Source: Streptomyces xanthophaeus
Lineage (GTDB): Bacteria > Actinomycetota > Actinomycetes > Streptomycetales > Streptomycetaceae
DNA: 64,000 bases
Direction: 5' to 3'
NCBI RefSeq assembly: GCF_030440515.1
Contig: NZ_CP076543.1
Location: 1,860,001 to 1,924,000 of the forward strand
Of the stretch, positions 1 through 11,563 are shown piece after piece (the first letter of the stretch is position 1; each line of letters opens with the position of its first letter). The notes beneath the pieces are model-generated. The model ran no database searches. It was not told the DNA's origin and was given only the letters and a program-made list of their open reading frames with translations. The position numbers were made by a program, and so were the translations under genes.

Positions 1-1066
1 ACCAGAACCGGCCCGAATCGACGTCTTCGGGCACCCGCGCGCGGCGGCCCCGTACCGCCAGCTCGGCCGCTGTCGCCAGGGCCACGGCCGCGTCCGTCAC
101 CTCCAGCAGCGCCGCCCGGCGCCGCCCCCGCGCGGCGGTCGTGGGCGCCTCCCGCGCGGCCGACGCGGCGGCCTGCTCCCGTACGCGGCGCAGGGCGTCG
201 GCCGCTTCGGTCGTATCGCCCCTGCCGTCCAGCAGAGCGGCGGTCTCGGTGACGGCCCGGCCGACCGCGGTCAGTATCTCGGGCTCCTGCGCCATCGGCA
301 CCGGGGGCGGCGGTGGCGGCGGAAGGTTCACGAGGCGGGCGAGGAGCGTGCGGGCGGCCAGGCCCGCGTGGGACAGAGCCCGGTCCCGCAGGCCCGGCCC
401 GGCGGGGCGGTCGGCCTCGTCGGTCCGGAAGGGCCGCAGCGACTCGCCGGCCGCCCGCGCCGACTCCGCCGAGGCGGCGGACAGCGTGTACGGGGCGCGG
501 CCCAGCTCGGCGACGCAGCGGGCGGCGGTGCCGGACACACCGGCGGCCAGCCGGCGGTAGGTGGGCCCGGGCTCCTCGGGCAGCACGAACGCCTCGGCGA
601 GGACGAGCAGCAGCAGGCCGAAGGTGGCCCCCGCGAGCCGTTCGACGAGGGTGTCCGGTGCGTAGGGCGGGAAGCACGGCAGGATGTAGAGCAGCTGCAG
701 TCCTGGGGCCGCGCCCGCCGCGCGGGGCCCGGCCGCCGCCACGAAGGCCAGGGCGAAGCCGATGAGGAGCATGCCGGCCACGGCGCTCCAGGTCCGGATC
801 GCCAGGTAGGTGCCGATGGTCAGCAGCACCCAGGCCACCGGCGTCGCCTTGACCATGACGGCCGCCCGCTGGCGCCCGGTGCCGGGGATGTGGGAGAGGG
901 CCGCCATCGACACCGCGGCGAACAGCGCGTACGTCGCCGCCACCGGCCGGTCCAGCGCGTACAGGCACACGAAGAACGAGACGCACGCGGAGAGGGTGGT
1001 GCGCAGGGCGCGCCGCGTCACGACCGAGGGACCCCGGCCGGCGCGTCCGTCATGTTCGGCGCACAT
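1..1066 (-). CDS. FUSC-family membrane protein, C-terminus cut by window edge
   Basis: This leftward gene begins at the ATG at 1066, with a GGAG just upstream, and runs off the left edge after about 355 codons. The first ~145 residues contain a run of hydrophobic segments (around SACVSFFVCLYAL, WVLLTIGTYLAI, LLIGFALAFVAAA and GATFGLLLLVLAEAF). A soluble, helical, Ala/Arg-rich region starts near LPEEPGPTYRRL. This half-membrane, half-cytosolic layout is that of FUSC/aromatic-acid-exporter proteins, which are inner-membrane efflux-type proteins of mostly unknown substrate. No ORF call covers it because it has no stop in the window. Third-position GC supports this frame throughout. The family is fairly clear; the substrate cannot be inferred. 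Confidence 0.75.
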   Translation of the reverse strand, partial: MCAEHDGRAGRGPSVVTRRALRTTLSACVSFFVCLYALDRPVAATYALFAAVSMAALSHIPGTGRQRAAVMVKATPVAWVLLTIGTYLAIRTWSAVAGMLLIGFALAFVAAAGPRAAGAAPGLQLLYILPCFPPYAPDTLVERLAGATFGLLLLVLAEAFVLPEEPGPTYRRLAAGVSGTAARCVAELGRAPYTLSAASAESARAAGESLRPFRTDEADRPAGPGLRDRALSHAGLAARTLLARLVNLPPPPPPPVPMAQEPEILTAVGRAVTETAALLDGRGDTTEAADALRRVREQAAASAAREAPTTAARGRRRAALLEVTDAAVALATAAELAVRGRRARVPEDVDSGRFW

Positions 1067-1150
1067 GTCTCCAGGATCGGGCCACCTGCCGGAAGCCACC
1101 ACATACTGACGTGCGGAAGTGGTTGCACGGCGAGGGGCGGGAGCGGCGGT

Positions 1151-2023
1151 ATGGACGAGGCACGGGCGAGGAACGTACTGGCGGCCGCGGGCCTGACCGG
1201 GGGCGTGCCCGGGGGTCCCGGGGATGCGGTCCTCCTCGCGCTCGGCGAGAACGCGGTCTTCGCCGTCGGCGACCTGGTGGTGAAGGTGGGCCGGGAGGCG
1301 GCTCTGCTGGAGCGGGCCGAGCGGGAACTCGCGGTGGCCGCCTGGTTCGCCGCGTCCGGGATCCCGGCGGTTCGCGCGGCCGAGCCGAAGCCGCGGCTGG
1401 TGGACGGGCACCCGCTGACCCTGTGGCACCGGCTCCCGGACGCCGTGCGGCCGGCCGGGCCCGGGGACCTGGCGGCGCTGCTGCGCCTCGTGCACGCCCT
1501 GCCCGAGCCGCCGTTCGCCCTGCCCGCACGGGACCTGCTGGACGGGGTCGAGCGCTGGCTGCGGCTGGCGGGGGACGCCGTCGACCCGGCCGACGCGGCC
1601 TATCTGCGGGCCCGCCGGGACGCCTGCGCCGCTGAGCTCGCGGCCCTGACCCCCCGGCTACCCCCGGGCCCGGTGCACGGCGACGCCCTGCCCCGCAACG
1701 TCCACGTGGGCCCCGACGGCCCGGCCCTGGTCGACCTGGAGACCGTGTCGGCCGATCTGCGCGAGCACGACCTGGTGGTGATGGCGCTCTCCCGCGACCG
1801 GTACGGCATGCCAGCCGAGGAGTACGAGGCCTTCGTGACGGCGTACGGGTGGGACGTCCGCGACTGGGAGGGCTGCGCGGTCCTGCGCGGCGCCCGGGAG
1901 ACGGCCAGCTGCGCCTGGGTCGCTCAGCACGCCCCGGCCGACCCGAGGGCCCTGGCCGAATTCCGCCGCCGCGTGACCTCCCTCAGGGAGGGCGACCGGG
2001 AATCTCGGTGGCGCTCCTTCTAG
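1151..2023 (+). CDS. aminoglycoside phosphotransferase (APH/choline kinase-like) family protein
   Basis: A 290-residue protein starting at ATG 1151 behind a G-rich Shine-Dalgarno. It has the kinase-like fold of small-molecule phosphotransferases. A lysine in the VVKVG strand near residue 50 would bind ATP. The Brenner motif HGDALPRN near residue 175 carries the catalytic Asp and metal-binding Asn, and VDLETVS follows with the second metal ligand. Members phosphorylate aminoglycosides, macrolides, choline or homoserine, and the substrate cannot be told from sequence. It is divergent from the FUSC gene (84 bp gap) and convergent with the exonuclease gene. A resistance role is possible but not shown by context. 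Confidence 0.85.
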   Translation: MDEARARNVLAAAGLTGGVPGGPGDAVLLALGENAVFAVGDLVVKVGREAALLERAERELAVAAWFAASGIPAVRAAEPKPRLVDGHPLTLWHRLPDAVRPAGPGDLAALLRLVHALPEPPFALPARDLLDGVERWLRLAGDAVDPADAAYLRARRDACAAELAALTPRLPPGPVHGDALPRNVHVGPDGPALVDLETVSADLREHDLVVMALSRDRYGMPAEEYEAFVTAYGWDVRDWEGCAVLRGARETASCAWVAQHAPADPRALAEFRRRVTSLREGDRESRWRSF

Positions 2024-2049
2024 GAAAACGCCCAGGAGTGTCTTGCCGG

Positions 2050-2787
2050 TCAGGCCGGGACCAGGCCCCGCAGCGGCCAGGCCTCGTCGATCACCGCGTC
2101 CGGGGTGCCCTGGCGGCGCAGGTACGACTGGAAGTCCCGGGCCCAGCGGGCGTGCCAGGTGCTCTGCCGCGCGTGCAGGTCGGCCGGGGTGAGCGCGGCC
2201 ACCTGCGGATGCCGCTCGGCTATCGCCCGGGCCACCTGCACCGCGGCCAGTGCGTCCGCCCCGGCGTCGTGCGCGTCGTCGAGGGTGACCCCGTACACCC
2301 CGCAGACCGCCTCCAGGGTCCGCTTGCCCCGCCGGTAGCGGTCCACGGCCCGGTCGATGGTCAGCGGGTCCACCACCGGCCCGGTCTGTGCCCCGCCCAG
2401 CCGGTCGGCCAGTGAGGGCAGCCCGTGCCGGGCCAGCTCGGCCGTCAGCAGGGTCAGGTCGAAGGCCGCGTTGTACGCGACCACCACCGCGCCGGCGCGC
2501 CAGTGGCCGACCAGGGCCTCGGCGACCTCGTCCGCGACCTCGCGCACCGGACGCCCCTCGGCGACCGCGCGCTCCGTGCTGATCCCGTGGATCGCCGAGG
2601 CTCCTTCCGGGATCGGTATCCCCGGGTCCGCGAGCCAGCCGCGCCGCTCGCGCACCGCTCCGGCCCGCACCTCGACCAGGGCCGCCGTCACGATCCGCGA
2701 TTCCCCCGGCTCCGTGCCGGTCGTCTCCAGGTCGAATCCGATCAGCACACCGCCGTGCCAGTCCCCCATGCCGTGCCAGTCCTCCAC
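2050..2787 (-). CDS. DEDDh 3'-5' exonuclease (DnaQ-like)
   Basis: A 245-residue protein of the DnaQ/DEDDh exonuclease superfamily. Exo I is FDLETTGTEP (DxE near residue 20), Exo II is AYNAAFDLTLL near residue 110, and Exo III is HDAGADALA with the catalytic His and last Asp near residue 175. Such enzymes remove nucleotides from 3' ends in proofreading, repair or RNA maturation. I chose GTG 2787 because GGGGGAGGGG lies six bases upstream; an ATG six codons later (2769) is the alternative. The C-terminal ~50 residues after the Exo III motif are specific to this actinobacterial subgroup. It stands alone and is convergent with the phosphotransferase gene. Confidence 0.88.
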   Translation of the reverse strand: MEDWHGMGDWHGGVLIGFDLETTGTEPGESRIVTAALVEVRAGAVRERRGWLADPGIPIPEGASAIHGISTERAVAEGRPVREVADEVAEALVGHWRAGAVVVAYNAAFDLTLLTAELARHGLPSLADRLGGAQTGPVVDPLTIDRAVDRYRRGKRTLEAVCGVYGVTLDDAHDAGADALAAVQVARAIAERHPQVAALTPADLHARQSTWHARWARDFQSYLRRQGTPDAVIDEAWPLRGLVPA

Positions 2788-2882
2788 CCCGTGCCCCTCC
2801 CCCGTACAACGCCTTCGGTCAACGGGTTTCAGCCTGCCACGGGCCACTGACAGCCAGGCCGCCGGGGCCGCCGGGGCGTGGA

Positions 2883-3214
2883 TCAGAGGCCCAGGGTCAG
2901 CCATCCGGAAGTCTGCCGGTAGGCCCGGCCCAGCAGCGCGCGGCCGCGCAGGCCGGCCCGCCAGGCGAACACGGACGCGAGGAGGTGGACGACCGCGACG
3001 GGCCCGCCGACCCACAGGGCGGCGGCCGCCGGACTCCCGAACCGGCCGACGGCCACGGCGGCGACGAGCGCCACGCACAGTCCTGCGTGCCCCTCGCCCC
3101 TGCCGGAGCGGAACACCTCCGCCCGGGCCTCCCGGTCCGCCCTCAGCCCCGCCTCGTACCGTTCCCGCGCCTTCTCCGGATCCGCGCGCTTTCCTCAGGG
3201 CCAAGCTCCGGCAC
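2883..3214 (-). pseudogene. small membrane protein with an apparent 1-nt frameshift
   Basis: The longest intact frame (2883-3116, GTG start) encodes 77 residues with two hydrophobic segments (LCVALVAAVAVG and GGPVAVVHLLASVFAW). That GTG sits directly on its GGCGGAG with no spacing. Coding-like codons (KRADPEKARERYEAGLRADREARAE) continue upstream of it to a TGA at about 3194. A GTG at 3214 with GGGGAAC upstream opens a short frame (VPELGPEE). It would join perfectly to the main frame if the AAA run at 3190-3192 had one more A. Either the gene is frameshifted or the base is a sequencing error. The intact product would be ~110 residues with a charged N-terminus and two membrane helices; function unknown. 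Confidence 0.5.
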
Positions 3215-3231
3215 CGTTCCCCGCCCCCTCG

Positions 3232-3273
3232 TCGGTCGTGCCGCGTAGGTCGTGCCGCGTAGGTCGTGCCGCG
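3232..3273. repeat. 14-bp tandem repeat, three copies
   Basis: Three adjacent copies of a 14-bp unit containing GGTCGTGCCGCG; the last two are identical and the first differs at its start. They fill most of the short gap between the small membrane protein and the HEPN protein gene, just beyond the latter's stop. This may be simple slippage, and no function is apparent. Confidence 0.75.
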
Positions 3274-3298
3274 TCGCGCCCCGTCGCCCGTGCCCGTG

Positions 3299-4576
3299 TC
3301 AGGACACCGGCCGGGAGTCCTCCCACATCGACTCGAACTCTTCCCGGTACGTCGTGAACAGCCCGTGCTCCGCGTCCTTCGGCACCCCGCGACCGCCGCC
3401 CCGCAGCACCAGGACGGGCGACTCCATGCCGCGCGCCCTGCGCAGGTAGGACTGGACCACCGCGATGCCGGAGGACTGCCCCTCCACCAGGTAGGCGGTG
3501 AACCGCGGGGTCTCGTCGAAGACGTGGATCTCGAAGCGGGAGGGGTCCCGCAGACCCGCCCGGACCCGGCGGACGTGGAGGATGTTCATCTCCACCGAGC
3601 GGCTCAGCTCGCCCTTGCGCAGACCCAGTTCCCGCTCGCGCCGCTTCACGGCGCTGCTCGCCGGGTTCAGGAACAGCAGCCGCACCCGGCACCCGGCCTC
3701 CGTGAGCCGGACGAGTCTTCGGCCCGAGAAGTTCTGAACCAGCAGGTTGAGCCCTATGCCGATGGCGTCGAGCCGGCGCGCGCCCCCGAAGAGGTCCTCG
3801 GCCGGGAGCTGGCGCTGCAGTCGTACCCGGTCGGGGTGGACCGAGATGACGTCCGCGTACCGGTCGCCCACCAGGTCTTCGACGGCGTCGATCGGCAGTC
3901 GCTCCGCGGAGGGGCTGCCGGATACCCCGCCCAGTACCTCCAGCAGGCGCGCCGAGGCCCGCTCCGCCTGCTCCAGCACGGGCCGCGACAGCGCCCGGTT
4001 GCGGGAGACGACGTTGCGGGTGACCTCCAGCTCGTCCAGGGCCAGCTCGATCTCGCGCCGGTCGTCGAAGTACGGCTCGAAGCACGGCCAGTGCTGGACC
4101 ATCAGCTCCCGCAGCTGGGGCAGGGTCAGGAAACTCAGCACGTTGTCGTCGGCGGAGTCGAGCAGGTAGCCCTTGCGCCGGCTGACCTCGCGCACGGCCA
4201 CGGCCCGCTGGACCCATTCCTGCCCGGCGGGCCCGGCGGCCGCGACGACCCAGTCGTCCGTGCCGTGCACCGGTTCGTAGATCGGCCGGAGCACTGCCCC
4301 GACCACGGCGCGCAGCCGCTGTTCGATGAGATTCAGCCAGATGTAGGCACGGCCGGCCCGCTGTGCCCGGGTCCGGACCTCGCTCCAGGCCTCCGTGCCC
4401 CAGTCCAGCTCCACGCCGGTCCCCGCGTTCCCGGCCGTCGCCGGTCCGCCCGCCAGGGAGACCGCCCCGGCCGGGATCCCCGCGGGTGTCCCGCCGGGGA
4501 CACCCCCTGGGGCGTCCGCCGGGCCACCCTCGTGACTGCTGTCACCAGGGGGCAGCTCCAGACCTCCCGAGCTCAC
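3299..4576 (-). CDS. SAV2148-family HEPN domain-containing protein
   Basis: A 425-residue protein matching the actinomycete SAV2148-type family, recognisable by GTEAWSEVRTRAQRAGRAY, VSRRKGYLLD, RLDAIGIGLNLLVQNFSGR and the C-terminal YREEFESMWEDSRPVS. The first ~70 residues are low-complexity Gly/Pro/Ala. The next part is a helical HEPN domain, a fold often found in RNases and nucleotide-binding modules. The C-terminal half has a phospholipase D/regulatory-like alpha/beta look (LFLNPASSAVKRRE). The true function is unknown. The start is GTG 4576 (VSSGGLELPPG), where family similarity begins. It is divergent from glgX across 288 bp. Confidence 0.85.
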   Translation of the reverse strand: MSSGGLELPPGDSSHEGGPADAPGGVPGGTPAGIPAGAVSLAGGPATAGNAGTGVELDWGTEAWSEVRTRAQRAGRAYIWLNLIEQRLRAVVGAVLRPIYEPVHGTDDWVVAAAGPAGQEWVQRAVAVREVSRRKGYLLDSADDNVLSFLTLPQLRELMVQHWPCFEPYFDDRREIELALDELEVTRNVVSRNRALSRPVLEQAERASARLLEVLGGVSGSPSAERLPIDAVEDLVGDRYADVISVHPDRVRLQRQLPAEDLFGGARRLDAIGIGLNLLVQNFSGRRLVRLTEAGCRVRLLFLNPASSAVKRRERELGLRKGELSRSVEMNILHVRRVRAGLRDPSRFEIHVFDETPRFTAYLVEGQSSGIAVVQSYLRRARGMESPVLVLRGGGRGVPKDAEHGLFTTYREEFESMWEDSRPVS

Positions 4577-4713
4577 CCGTGCACCGCCTTCTGCGTCTGG
4601 ACGCCCGTCTCCAGTGATCACGGAAGGGTACTCCGCGCGCACGGCCCGGTGCAGCCCGACGGCCCGTACAGAGGCTGTCCGTTGACCCATTATCCGATGC
4701 ACAGACAGTCCGC

Positions 4714-4740
4714 TGACCCGCATATCAGCTCTGCGGGTCA
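4714..4740. promoter_or_regulatory. perfect 9-bp inverted repeat upstream of glgX
   Basis: TGACCCGCA and its exact reverse complement TGCGGGTCA are separated by nine bases, about 125 bp before the glgX start. A further TTGACCCAT lies 32 bp upstream (4682-4690). The geometry fits a dimeric repressor or activator site, and a terminator is unlikely because no gene ends here. The 288-bp gap must hold promoters for both glgX and the divergent HEPN gene. I cannot name the regulator. Confidence 0.45.
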
Positions 4741-4864
4741 CCCGGTAGGACCCCTCCCAAGTCCGCGCTTGCGGCCCCTCTTTCGGGGAAGATCTGGCAG
4801 GGACTTGGGTCCACGCCGGGTCTAGCCGGGACATCTTCGGGCAACGAGGGAAGAGTCGTTATCT

Positions 4865-6963
<2,099 letters not shown>

Positions 6964-6979
<16 letters not shown>

Positions 6980-8253
6980 GCGGCGCCGCTCCCTTCCGTC
7001 GCCGGGGCGGTGCCGGTCCGCGGTCCCGGGATGCTCACCCCTGCGGTGTGCGTCCGGTCGGCGGGCACCTTGGTGACGAGGGCGAGGAGCAGGCAGAGCG
7101 CGGCCGCCCCGACGGCCACGGCGAAGGCCCCGTCGGGGCCGTACGCCTCGGCGAGGCGCCCGCAGGCGACGAGGGCGGTGGCTTGCCCGGCCACCAGGCA
7201 GCTGGCGGCGAAGGCCATCGAGGTGGAGAGCCGGGCCGGGTCCACGGCCCGCTCGGTGAGCGCGAACGCGGTGATCAGATGGGGTGCGTAGGCGGCACCC
7301 AGGACGGTGACGACGGCGTACAGCGGCCACAGGCTGTCGGTGAACAGCAGGGGCGCCGAGAGCACCAGGGCCGCGCCGGTCGCCACCCGCCAGCGCAGCC
7401 GCAGCCCGAAGCGGGCGGGCAGCGCGCCGAGGGAGATGCCGACGACCGCGCTGACGACGCCCATGGCGGAGTAGACGACGGCGGCCTGGCCGGGGACGCC
7501 GAGCCGGATGGTGAGCGCGGTGATGCCCGCCTGGCAGGCGCCGAACATCGCTCCCTGGAGGGCGAGGGATCCGCGTACGGCGTGGACCACGCCGGGCGGC
7601 CGGACCCGGCTTCCCGGGCGCCGGTCCCGCGCGGGTGCCCCGGCCGTGACGGCGGCGGTCGGGTGCAGCGCGTAGATCGTGCCGAAGACGGCGACGAGGC
7701 CGGCCGCGCCGGCGAGGGCGACGGCCGGGTGTGCGAGGAGAGCGGCGAGTCCGACGAGGGCGGGTCCGAAGACGAAGGAGACCTCGTCCAGGGTGCCTTC
7801 GAGCGCGTGGACGGCGCCGACGACGCTCTCGTCGGACTTGGCCCGGTGCGCCAGGGCCACCGAGCGGGTACGGGCGAGCGGTCCGATCAGCGGTACGGAG
7901 GCTCCGGTGAGGGCGCCGATCGCGGCGAGCGGGACGGTGGCCAGGTGCGTGAGCGCCCCGGCGACCAGGGCGGCGGTGGCCACGGCGTTGACGGCGGCCG
8001 CGGTCAGGACCACCGGGCGCTGCCCGTGGCGGTCGGCGAGCCAGCCGAGGACGGGTCCGAAGAGGACCTGTCCGATGGAGAGGGTGCCGCCGACCGTGCC
8101 GGCGGTGGCGAGGGAGCCGCTGGTCTGGGCGACCAGCAGGAAGCTGCCGAACTGGGACATCGCGACGGGCAGTCGGGCGAGGAATGAGACGAGCGGAAGT
8201 AGGGGCCCGGTCAGGGCGATGACTTTTCGATAGGTGCTGACGGTTCCAACCAC
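6964..8253 (-). CDS. MFS transporter
   Basis: A 429-residue integral membrane protein with about twelve hydrophobic segments. The short loop motif WLADRHGQRPVV between helices 2 and 3 is the major-facilitator signature, and a repeat-like RFGLRLRWR follows helix 8. No sugar-porter signature is visible, so the substrate is unknown; efflux of a small molecule is the safest guess. The GTG start at 8253 has only a weak upstream ribosome site, so it could be a little further in. It is divergent from treY (82 bp) and its tail overlaps glgX, but there is no sign that it belongs to the glycogen pathway. Confidence 0.85.
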
Positions 8254-8335
8254 TTGATCGACATTAACCCGGCGCAGTCACTCGGATGCATTGGGTAATG
8301 GCACGGAATCCGGCAGGTTGGGTACGTACGTTCTC

Positions 8336-10606
8336 ATGAGCCAGCCGCACGCGACCCCCGAATCGGAATCTGACGTTCCGACACCAGTCACTCCGACGTC
8401 GACCTACCGCCTCCAGCTGCGCCCGGAGTTCCCCTTCGCGGCGGCCGAGGAAGCCGTACCGTACATCGCTTCGCTCGGCGTGTCGCACCTGCACCTCTCT
8501 CCGGTCCTGGAAGCGGTGCCCGGCTCGACGCACGGCTACGACGTCACCGACCACTCCCGCGTGCGGGCCGAACTCGGCGGCGAGCCGGGCCTGCGGGCCC
8601 TGGCCGGGGCCGCCCGGGCGCACGGGCTCGGGCTGGTCCTCGACATCGTGCCCAACCACATGGCGGTCCCGACCCCGCTGCGGCTGAACCGGCCCCTGTG
8701 GGAGGTGCTGCGCGAGGGCCCCGGCTCGCCCTACGCCCGCTGGTTCGACATCGACTGGGAGGCGGGCGGCGGGCAGGTACTGCTTCCGGTGCTGGCCGGG
8801 CCGGTGGAGTCCTGCGAGCTGTGGGCCGACGGCGAGGTGCTGCGCTACGGGGAGCAGCAGTTCCCGCTGCGGGAAGGGACCTCGGGGCTGGCGCTGCCCG
8901 AGCTGCTCGCCGCGCAGTGGTACCGGCCGGCCTGGTGGCGCGAAGCCCGTACCTCGCTCAACTACCGGCGCTTCTTCACCATTTCGGAGCTCATCGGGGT
9001 CCGGGTGGAGGACCCGGAGGTGTTCACGGCCACCCATGCGAAGGTGCTGGAGCTGGTCCGGGACGGGGTGGCGGACGGGCTGCGGATCGACCACGTGGAC
9101 GGCCTGGCGGACCCGGAGCAGTACCTGCGCCGGCTGCGGGCGGCGGCGGGCGACGGCTGCTGGGTGGTGGTCGAGAAGATCCTGGCCCGCGAGGAGCGGC
9201 TGCCGTCCGCCTGGCCGGTGGCGGGGACCACCGGCTACGACGCCCTGCACCGGGTGGACGGGGTGTTCACCGACCCCGAGGGCGCCGCCGAGCTGGCGGC
9301 CCGGTACGGGGAGAGCACCGGGCTGCCCCGCTGGCCGGAGGCGGCCCGGACCTCCGCCCGGGAGGTGCTGACCGGCGACCTGGCCGCCGAACTGGGGGCG
9401 CTGGAGCGGCAGGCCGGTCCCGGTCTTGCCGCAGCGGTACGGGAGTTGCTGATCGCCTTCCCCGTCTACCGGCCGTATCCCGGGGAGCCGGAGCTGCCGC
9501 CGCAGGCCCTGGAGCAGGCGGCCGCGGCGGCCGGCCCGGGCCCGGTGGCCGCCGTACGGGAGCTGCTGCTGCGGGATCCGGCCTTCGCCGCCCGCTTCGC
9601 CCAGACCTCGGCGGCCCTGCGCGCCAAGTCCCTGGAGGACCGGGCCTTCTACCGGTACGCGCCGCTGCTGTCGGCCACCGAGGTCGGCGGGGAGCCGGGG
9701 CGGCCGGCGGTGTCGGCGGCGGAGTTCCACGCGTACTGCGCCGCCCTGGCCCGGGAGTGGCCGGCGGCCGGGACGGTCCTGTCCACGCACGACACCAAGC
9801 GCAGCGCGGACGTCCGCGCCCGGATCGCGGCGCTGACCCAGGCGCCGGAGCTGATGGGGCGCCCCGAGGGGCCCGACCCCCAGCTGGCCTGGGTGGCCCG
9901 GCAGACCGCGCTGGGGCTCGGCCGGGTCCACGAGGCCGGGCCGCGGCTGGCCGACGCACTGCTCAAGGCGGTCCGCGAGGCGGCCCTGCACACCAGCTGG
10001 ACCGAACGGGACGAGGAGTACGAGGCGGGCGTGGCCGGATACGTCCGGGCCCCGCTCGACCTCCCGGCGGAACTGGCCGGGGCGGCCCGCGCGAACCTCC
10101 TCGGCATGACCCTGCTGCACCTGGCGATGCCGGGGGTCCCGGAGATCTACCAGGGCGCGGAGACGGAGTACCGGGCCCTGGTGGACCCCGACAACCGGCG
10201 TCCGGCCCGCTTCCCCCGCCGGGCACTGGCCCGGCTGGACACGGGGGCCGCCCCCGGGGACCCGGCCGAGGAGAAACTGGGGCTCACGGCCACCCTGCTA
10301 CGGCTGCGCCGTAACCGGCCGGAGCTCTTCCGGGGCTATGCGCCGGTCCTCGCCCGGGGCCCGGCCGCCGACCATCTGCTGGCCTTCACCCGGGCCCCCG
10401 GACTGCTGGTGGCGGCCACCCGGCTCTCCCACCGGCTGGCGGCGTCGGGCGGCTGGCGGGACACCCGCCTGCACCTGCCGCCCGGCACCTGGACCCGTCT
10501 CGCCCCCGTCTCCCCGCGCGCGGACTCCCCCGTGTCGCACAGCGGTCCGGCCGATGTGGCCGCCCTGCTGGACGGCCATCCGGTGGGTGTCTGGCTGCGC
10601 CGGTGA
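8336..10606 (+). CDS. treY: malto-oligosyltrehalose synthase TreY
   Basis: A 756-residue GH13 intramolecular transglucosylase. It converts the reducing-end alpha-1,4 bond of maltodextrins to an alpha,alpha-1,1 bond, giving maltooligosyl-trehalose. It opens with the family's TSTYRLQL. LDIVPNHMA is region I, GLRIDHVDGL carries the nucleophile Asp, WVVVEKIL the acid Glu, and STHDTKRSADVRAR the His-Asp; MPGVPEIYQG comes near the end. Length fits the family. I start at ATG 8336 (MSQPHATP); the frame is open further up but without coding-like sequence or a ribosome site. The product is the substrate of TreZ, encoded 7.4 kb downstream. Confidence 0.94.
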   Translation: MSQPHATPESESDVPTPVTPTSTYRLQLRPEFPFAAAEEAVPYIASLGVSHLHLSPVLEAVPGSTHGYDVTDHSRVRAELGGEPGLRALAGAARAHGLGLVLDIVPNHMAVPTPLRLNRPLWEVLREGPGSPYARWFDIDWEAGGGQVLLPVLAGPVESCELWADGEVLRYGEQQFPLREGTSGLALPELLAAQWYRPAWWREARTSLNYRRFFTISELIGVRVEDPEVFTATHAKVLELVRDGVADGLRIDHVDGLADPEQYLRRLRAAAGDGCWVVVEKILAREERLPSAWPVAGTTGYDALHRVDGVFTDPEGAAELAARYGESTGLPRWPEAARTSAREVLTGDLAAELGALERQAGPGLAAAVRELLIAFPVYRPYPGEPELPPQALEQAAAAAGPGPVAAVRELLLRDPAFAARFAQTSAALRAKSLEDRAFYRYAPLLSATEVGGEPGRPAVSAAEFHAYCAALAREWPAAGTVLSTHDTKRSADVRARIAALTQAPELMGRPEGPDPQLAWVARQTALGLGRVHEAGPRLADALLKAVREAALHTSWTERDEEYEAGVAGYVRAPLDLPAELAGAARANLLGMTLLHLAMPGVPEIYQGAETEYRALVDPDNRRPARFPRRALARLDTGAAPGDPAEEKLGLTATLLRLRRNRPELFRGYAPVLARGPAADHLLAFTRAPGLLVAATRLSHRLAASGGWRDTRLHLPPGTWTRLAPVSPRADSPVSHSGPADVAALLDGHPVGVWLRR

Positions 10607-10609
10607 TCC

Positions 10610-11539
10610 TCACTGCGGCGGACCGCCGGGGCAGCCCGGATCCGCCGCGGCCCGGGCACCGGACCCGGACCCGGTACCGATCAGCTCCGCGAAGGCGGCC
10701 GCGGCCCCGGTCAGCGGGACCCGGGAGAAGACCGCCAGGGGCCGGTGCCACGGCGGGTCGAGGGAGAGCAGGACGCAGTCCTCGCCGACCGCGCCGCGGA
10801 CCATGTGGGCCGGGGCCATGACGACGCCCACCCCGGCGGCCGCCATCCGCACCGCCGTCGAGGTGTGCTCCGTACGCAGCACCGTGTGCGGGGTGAAACC
10901 GAGCGCCCCGCACGCCCGGTCGAGCACCAGGACGCCGTCGACCAGGGGTTCCATCGCGCAGCGGATCCAGTCGCGGTGGGCGAGTTCGGCGAGGGCGACG
11001 GCCGTGCGGCCGGCCAGCGGATCGTCGAAGGGGACGACGATGACCAGTTCCTCCCGGCCGATCCGCAGCAGCGGCCCCAGCCAGCCCGCGGGCTCCGGGC
11101 CCACCGCGAGGTCGGCGACGCCCCGTTCCAGCTGCTCCTCCAGGGCCTCGGTGCTGCCGTACTCACGCAGCACCAGGGACACCCCCGGATGCAGGGACCG
11201 CCAGCGGGCGGCGACGCCCGGGAGCAGGCCGACGGCCAGCGCGTGCACGGTGGCGATGTGCAGTTCGCCGCCGGCCACCCCGGCGGCGGCGCGGGCGGCC
11301 CGCTCGGCCTGACGGGCGCTGCGGACGGCGAGCTGCGCGTGCGGCAGGAAGGCGCGGCCCATGGGGGTGAGCCGGACCCCGCGGGGCATCCGCTCCAGCA
11401 GCGCGCCGCCCACGGACCGCTCCAGGGCCTTGACCTGGTGGGACAGGGCGGGCTGCGTGACGTGCAGACCGTCCGCGGCGCGGGTGAAGGAGGACTCCTC
11501 CACGACGGCCAGGAAGTACTCCATCTGGCGCAGGCTCAT
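10610..11539 (-). CDS. LysR-family transcriptional regulator
   Basis: A 309-residue regulator. Residues 1-60 form the winged helix-turn-helix (LRQMEYFLAVVEESSFTRAADGLHVTQPALSHQVKALE) and residues ~90-290 the periplasmic-binding-like effector domain. It is divergent from lpdA, the usual LysR-target arrangement, with 83 bp between the two start codons and a near-perfect inverted repeat between them. It therefore probably controls lpdA and itself; the effector is unknown. The gene's end lies 3 bp from that of treY, convergent. Confidence 0.9.
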   Translation of the reverse strand: MSLRQMEYFLAVVEESSFTRAADGLHVTQPALSHQVKALERSVGGALLERMPRGVRLTPMGRAFLPHAQLAVRSARQAERAARAAAGVAGGELHIATVHALAVGLLPGVAARWRSLHPGVSLVLREYGSTEALEEQLERGVADLAVGPEPAGWLGPLLRIGREELVIVVPFDDPLAGRTAVALAELAHRDWIRCAMEPLVDGVLVLDRACGALGFTPHTVLRTEHTSTAVRMAAAGVGVVMAPAHMVRGAVGEDCVLLSLDPPWHRPLAVFSRVPLTGAAAAFAELIGTGSGSGARAAADPGCPGGPPQ

Positions 11540-11563
11540 GACCTCGAAGCATAAAGATCCTGC

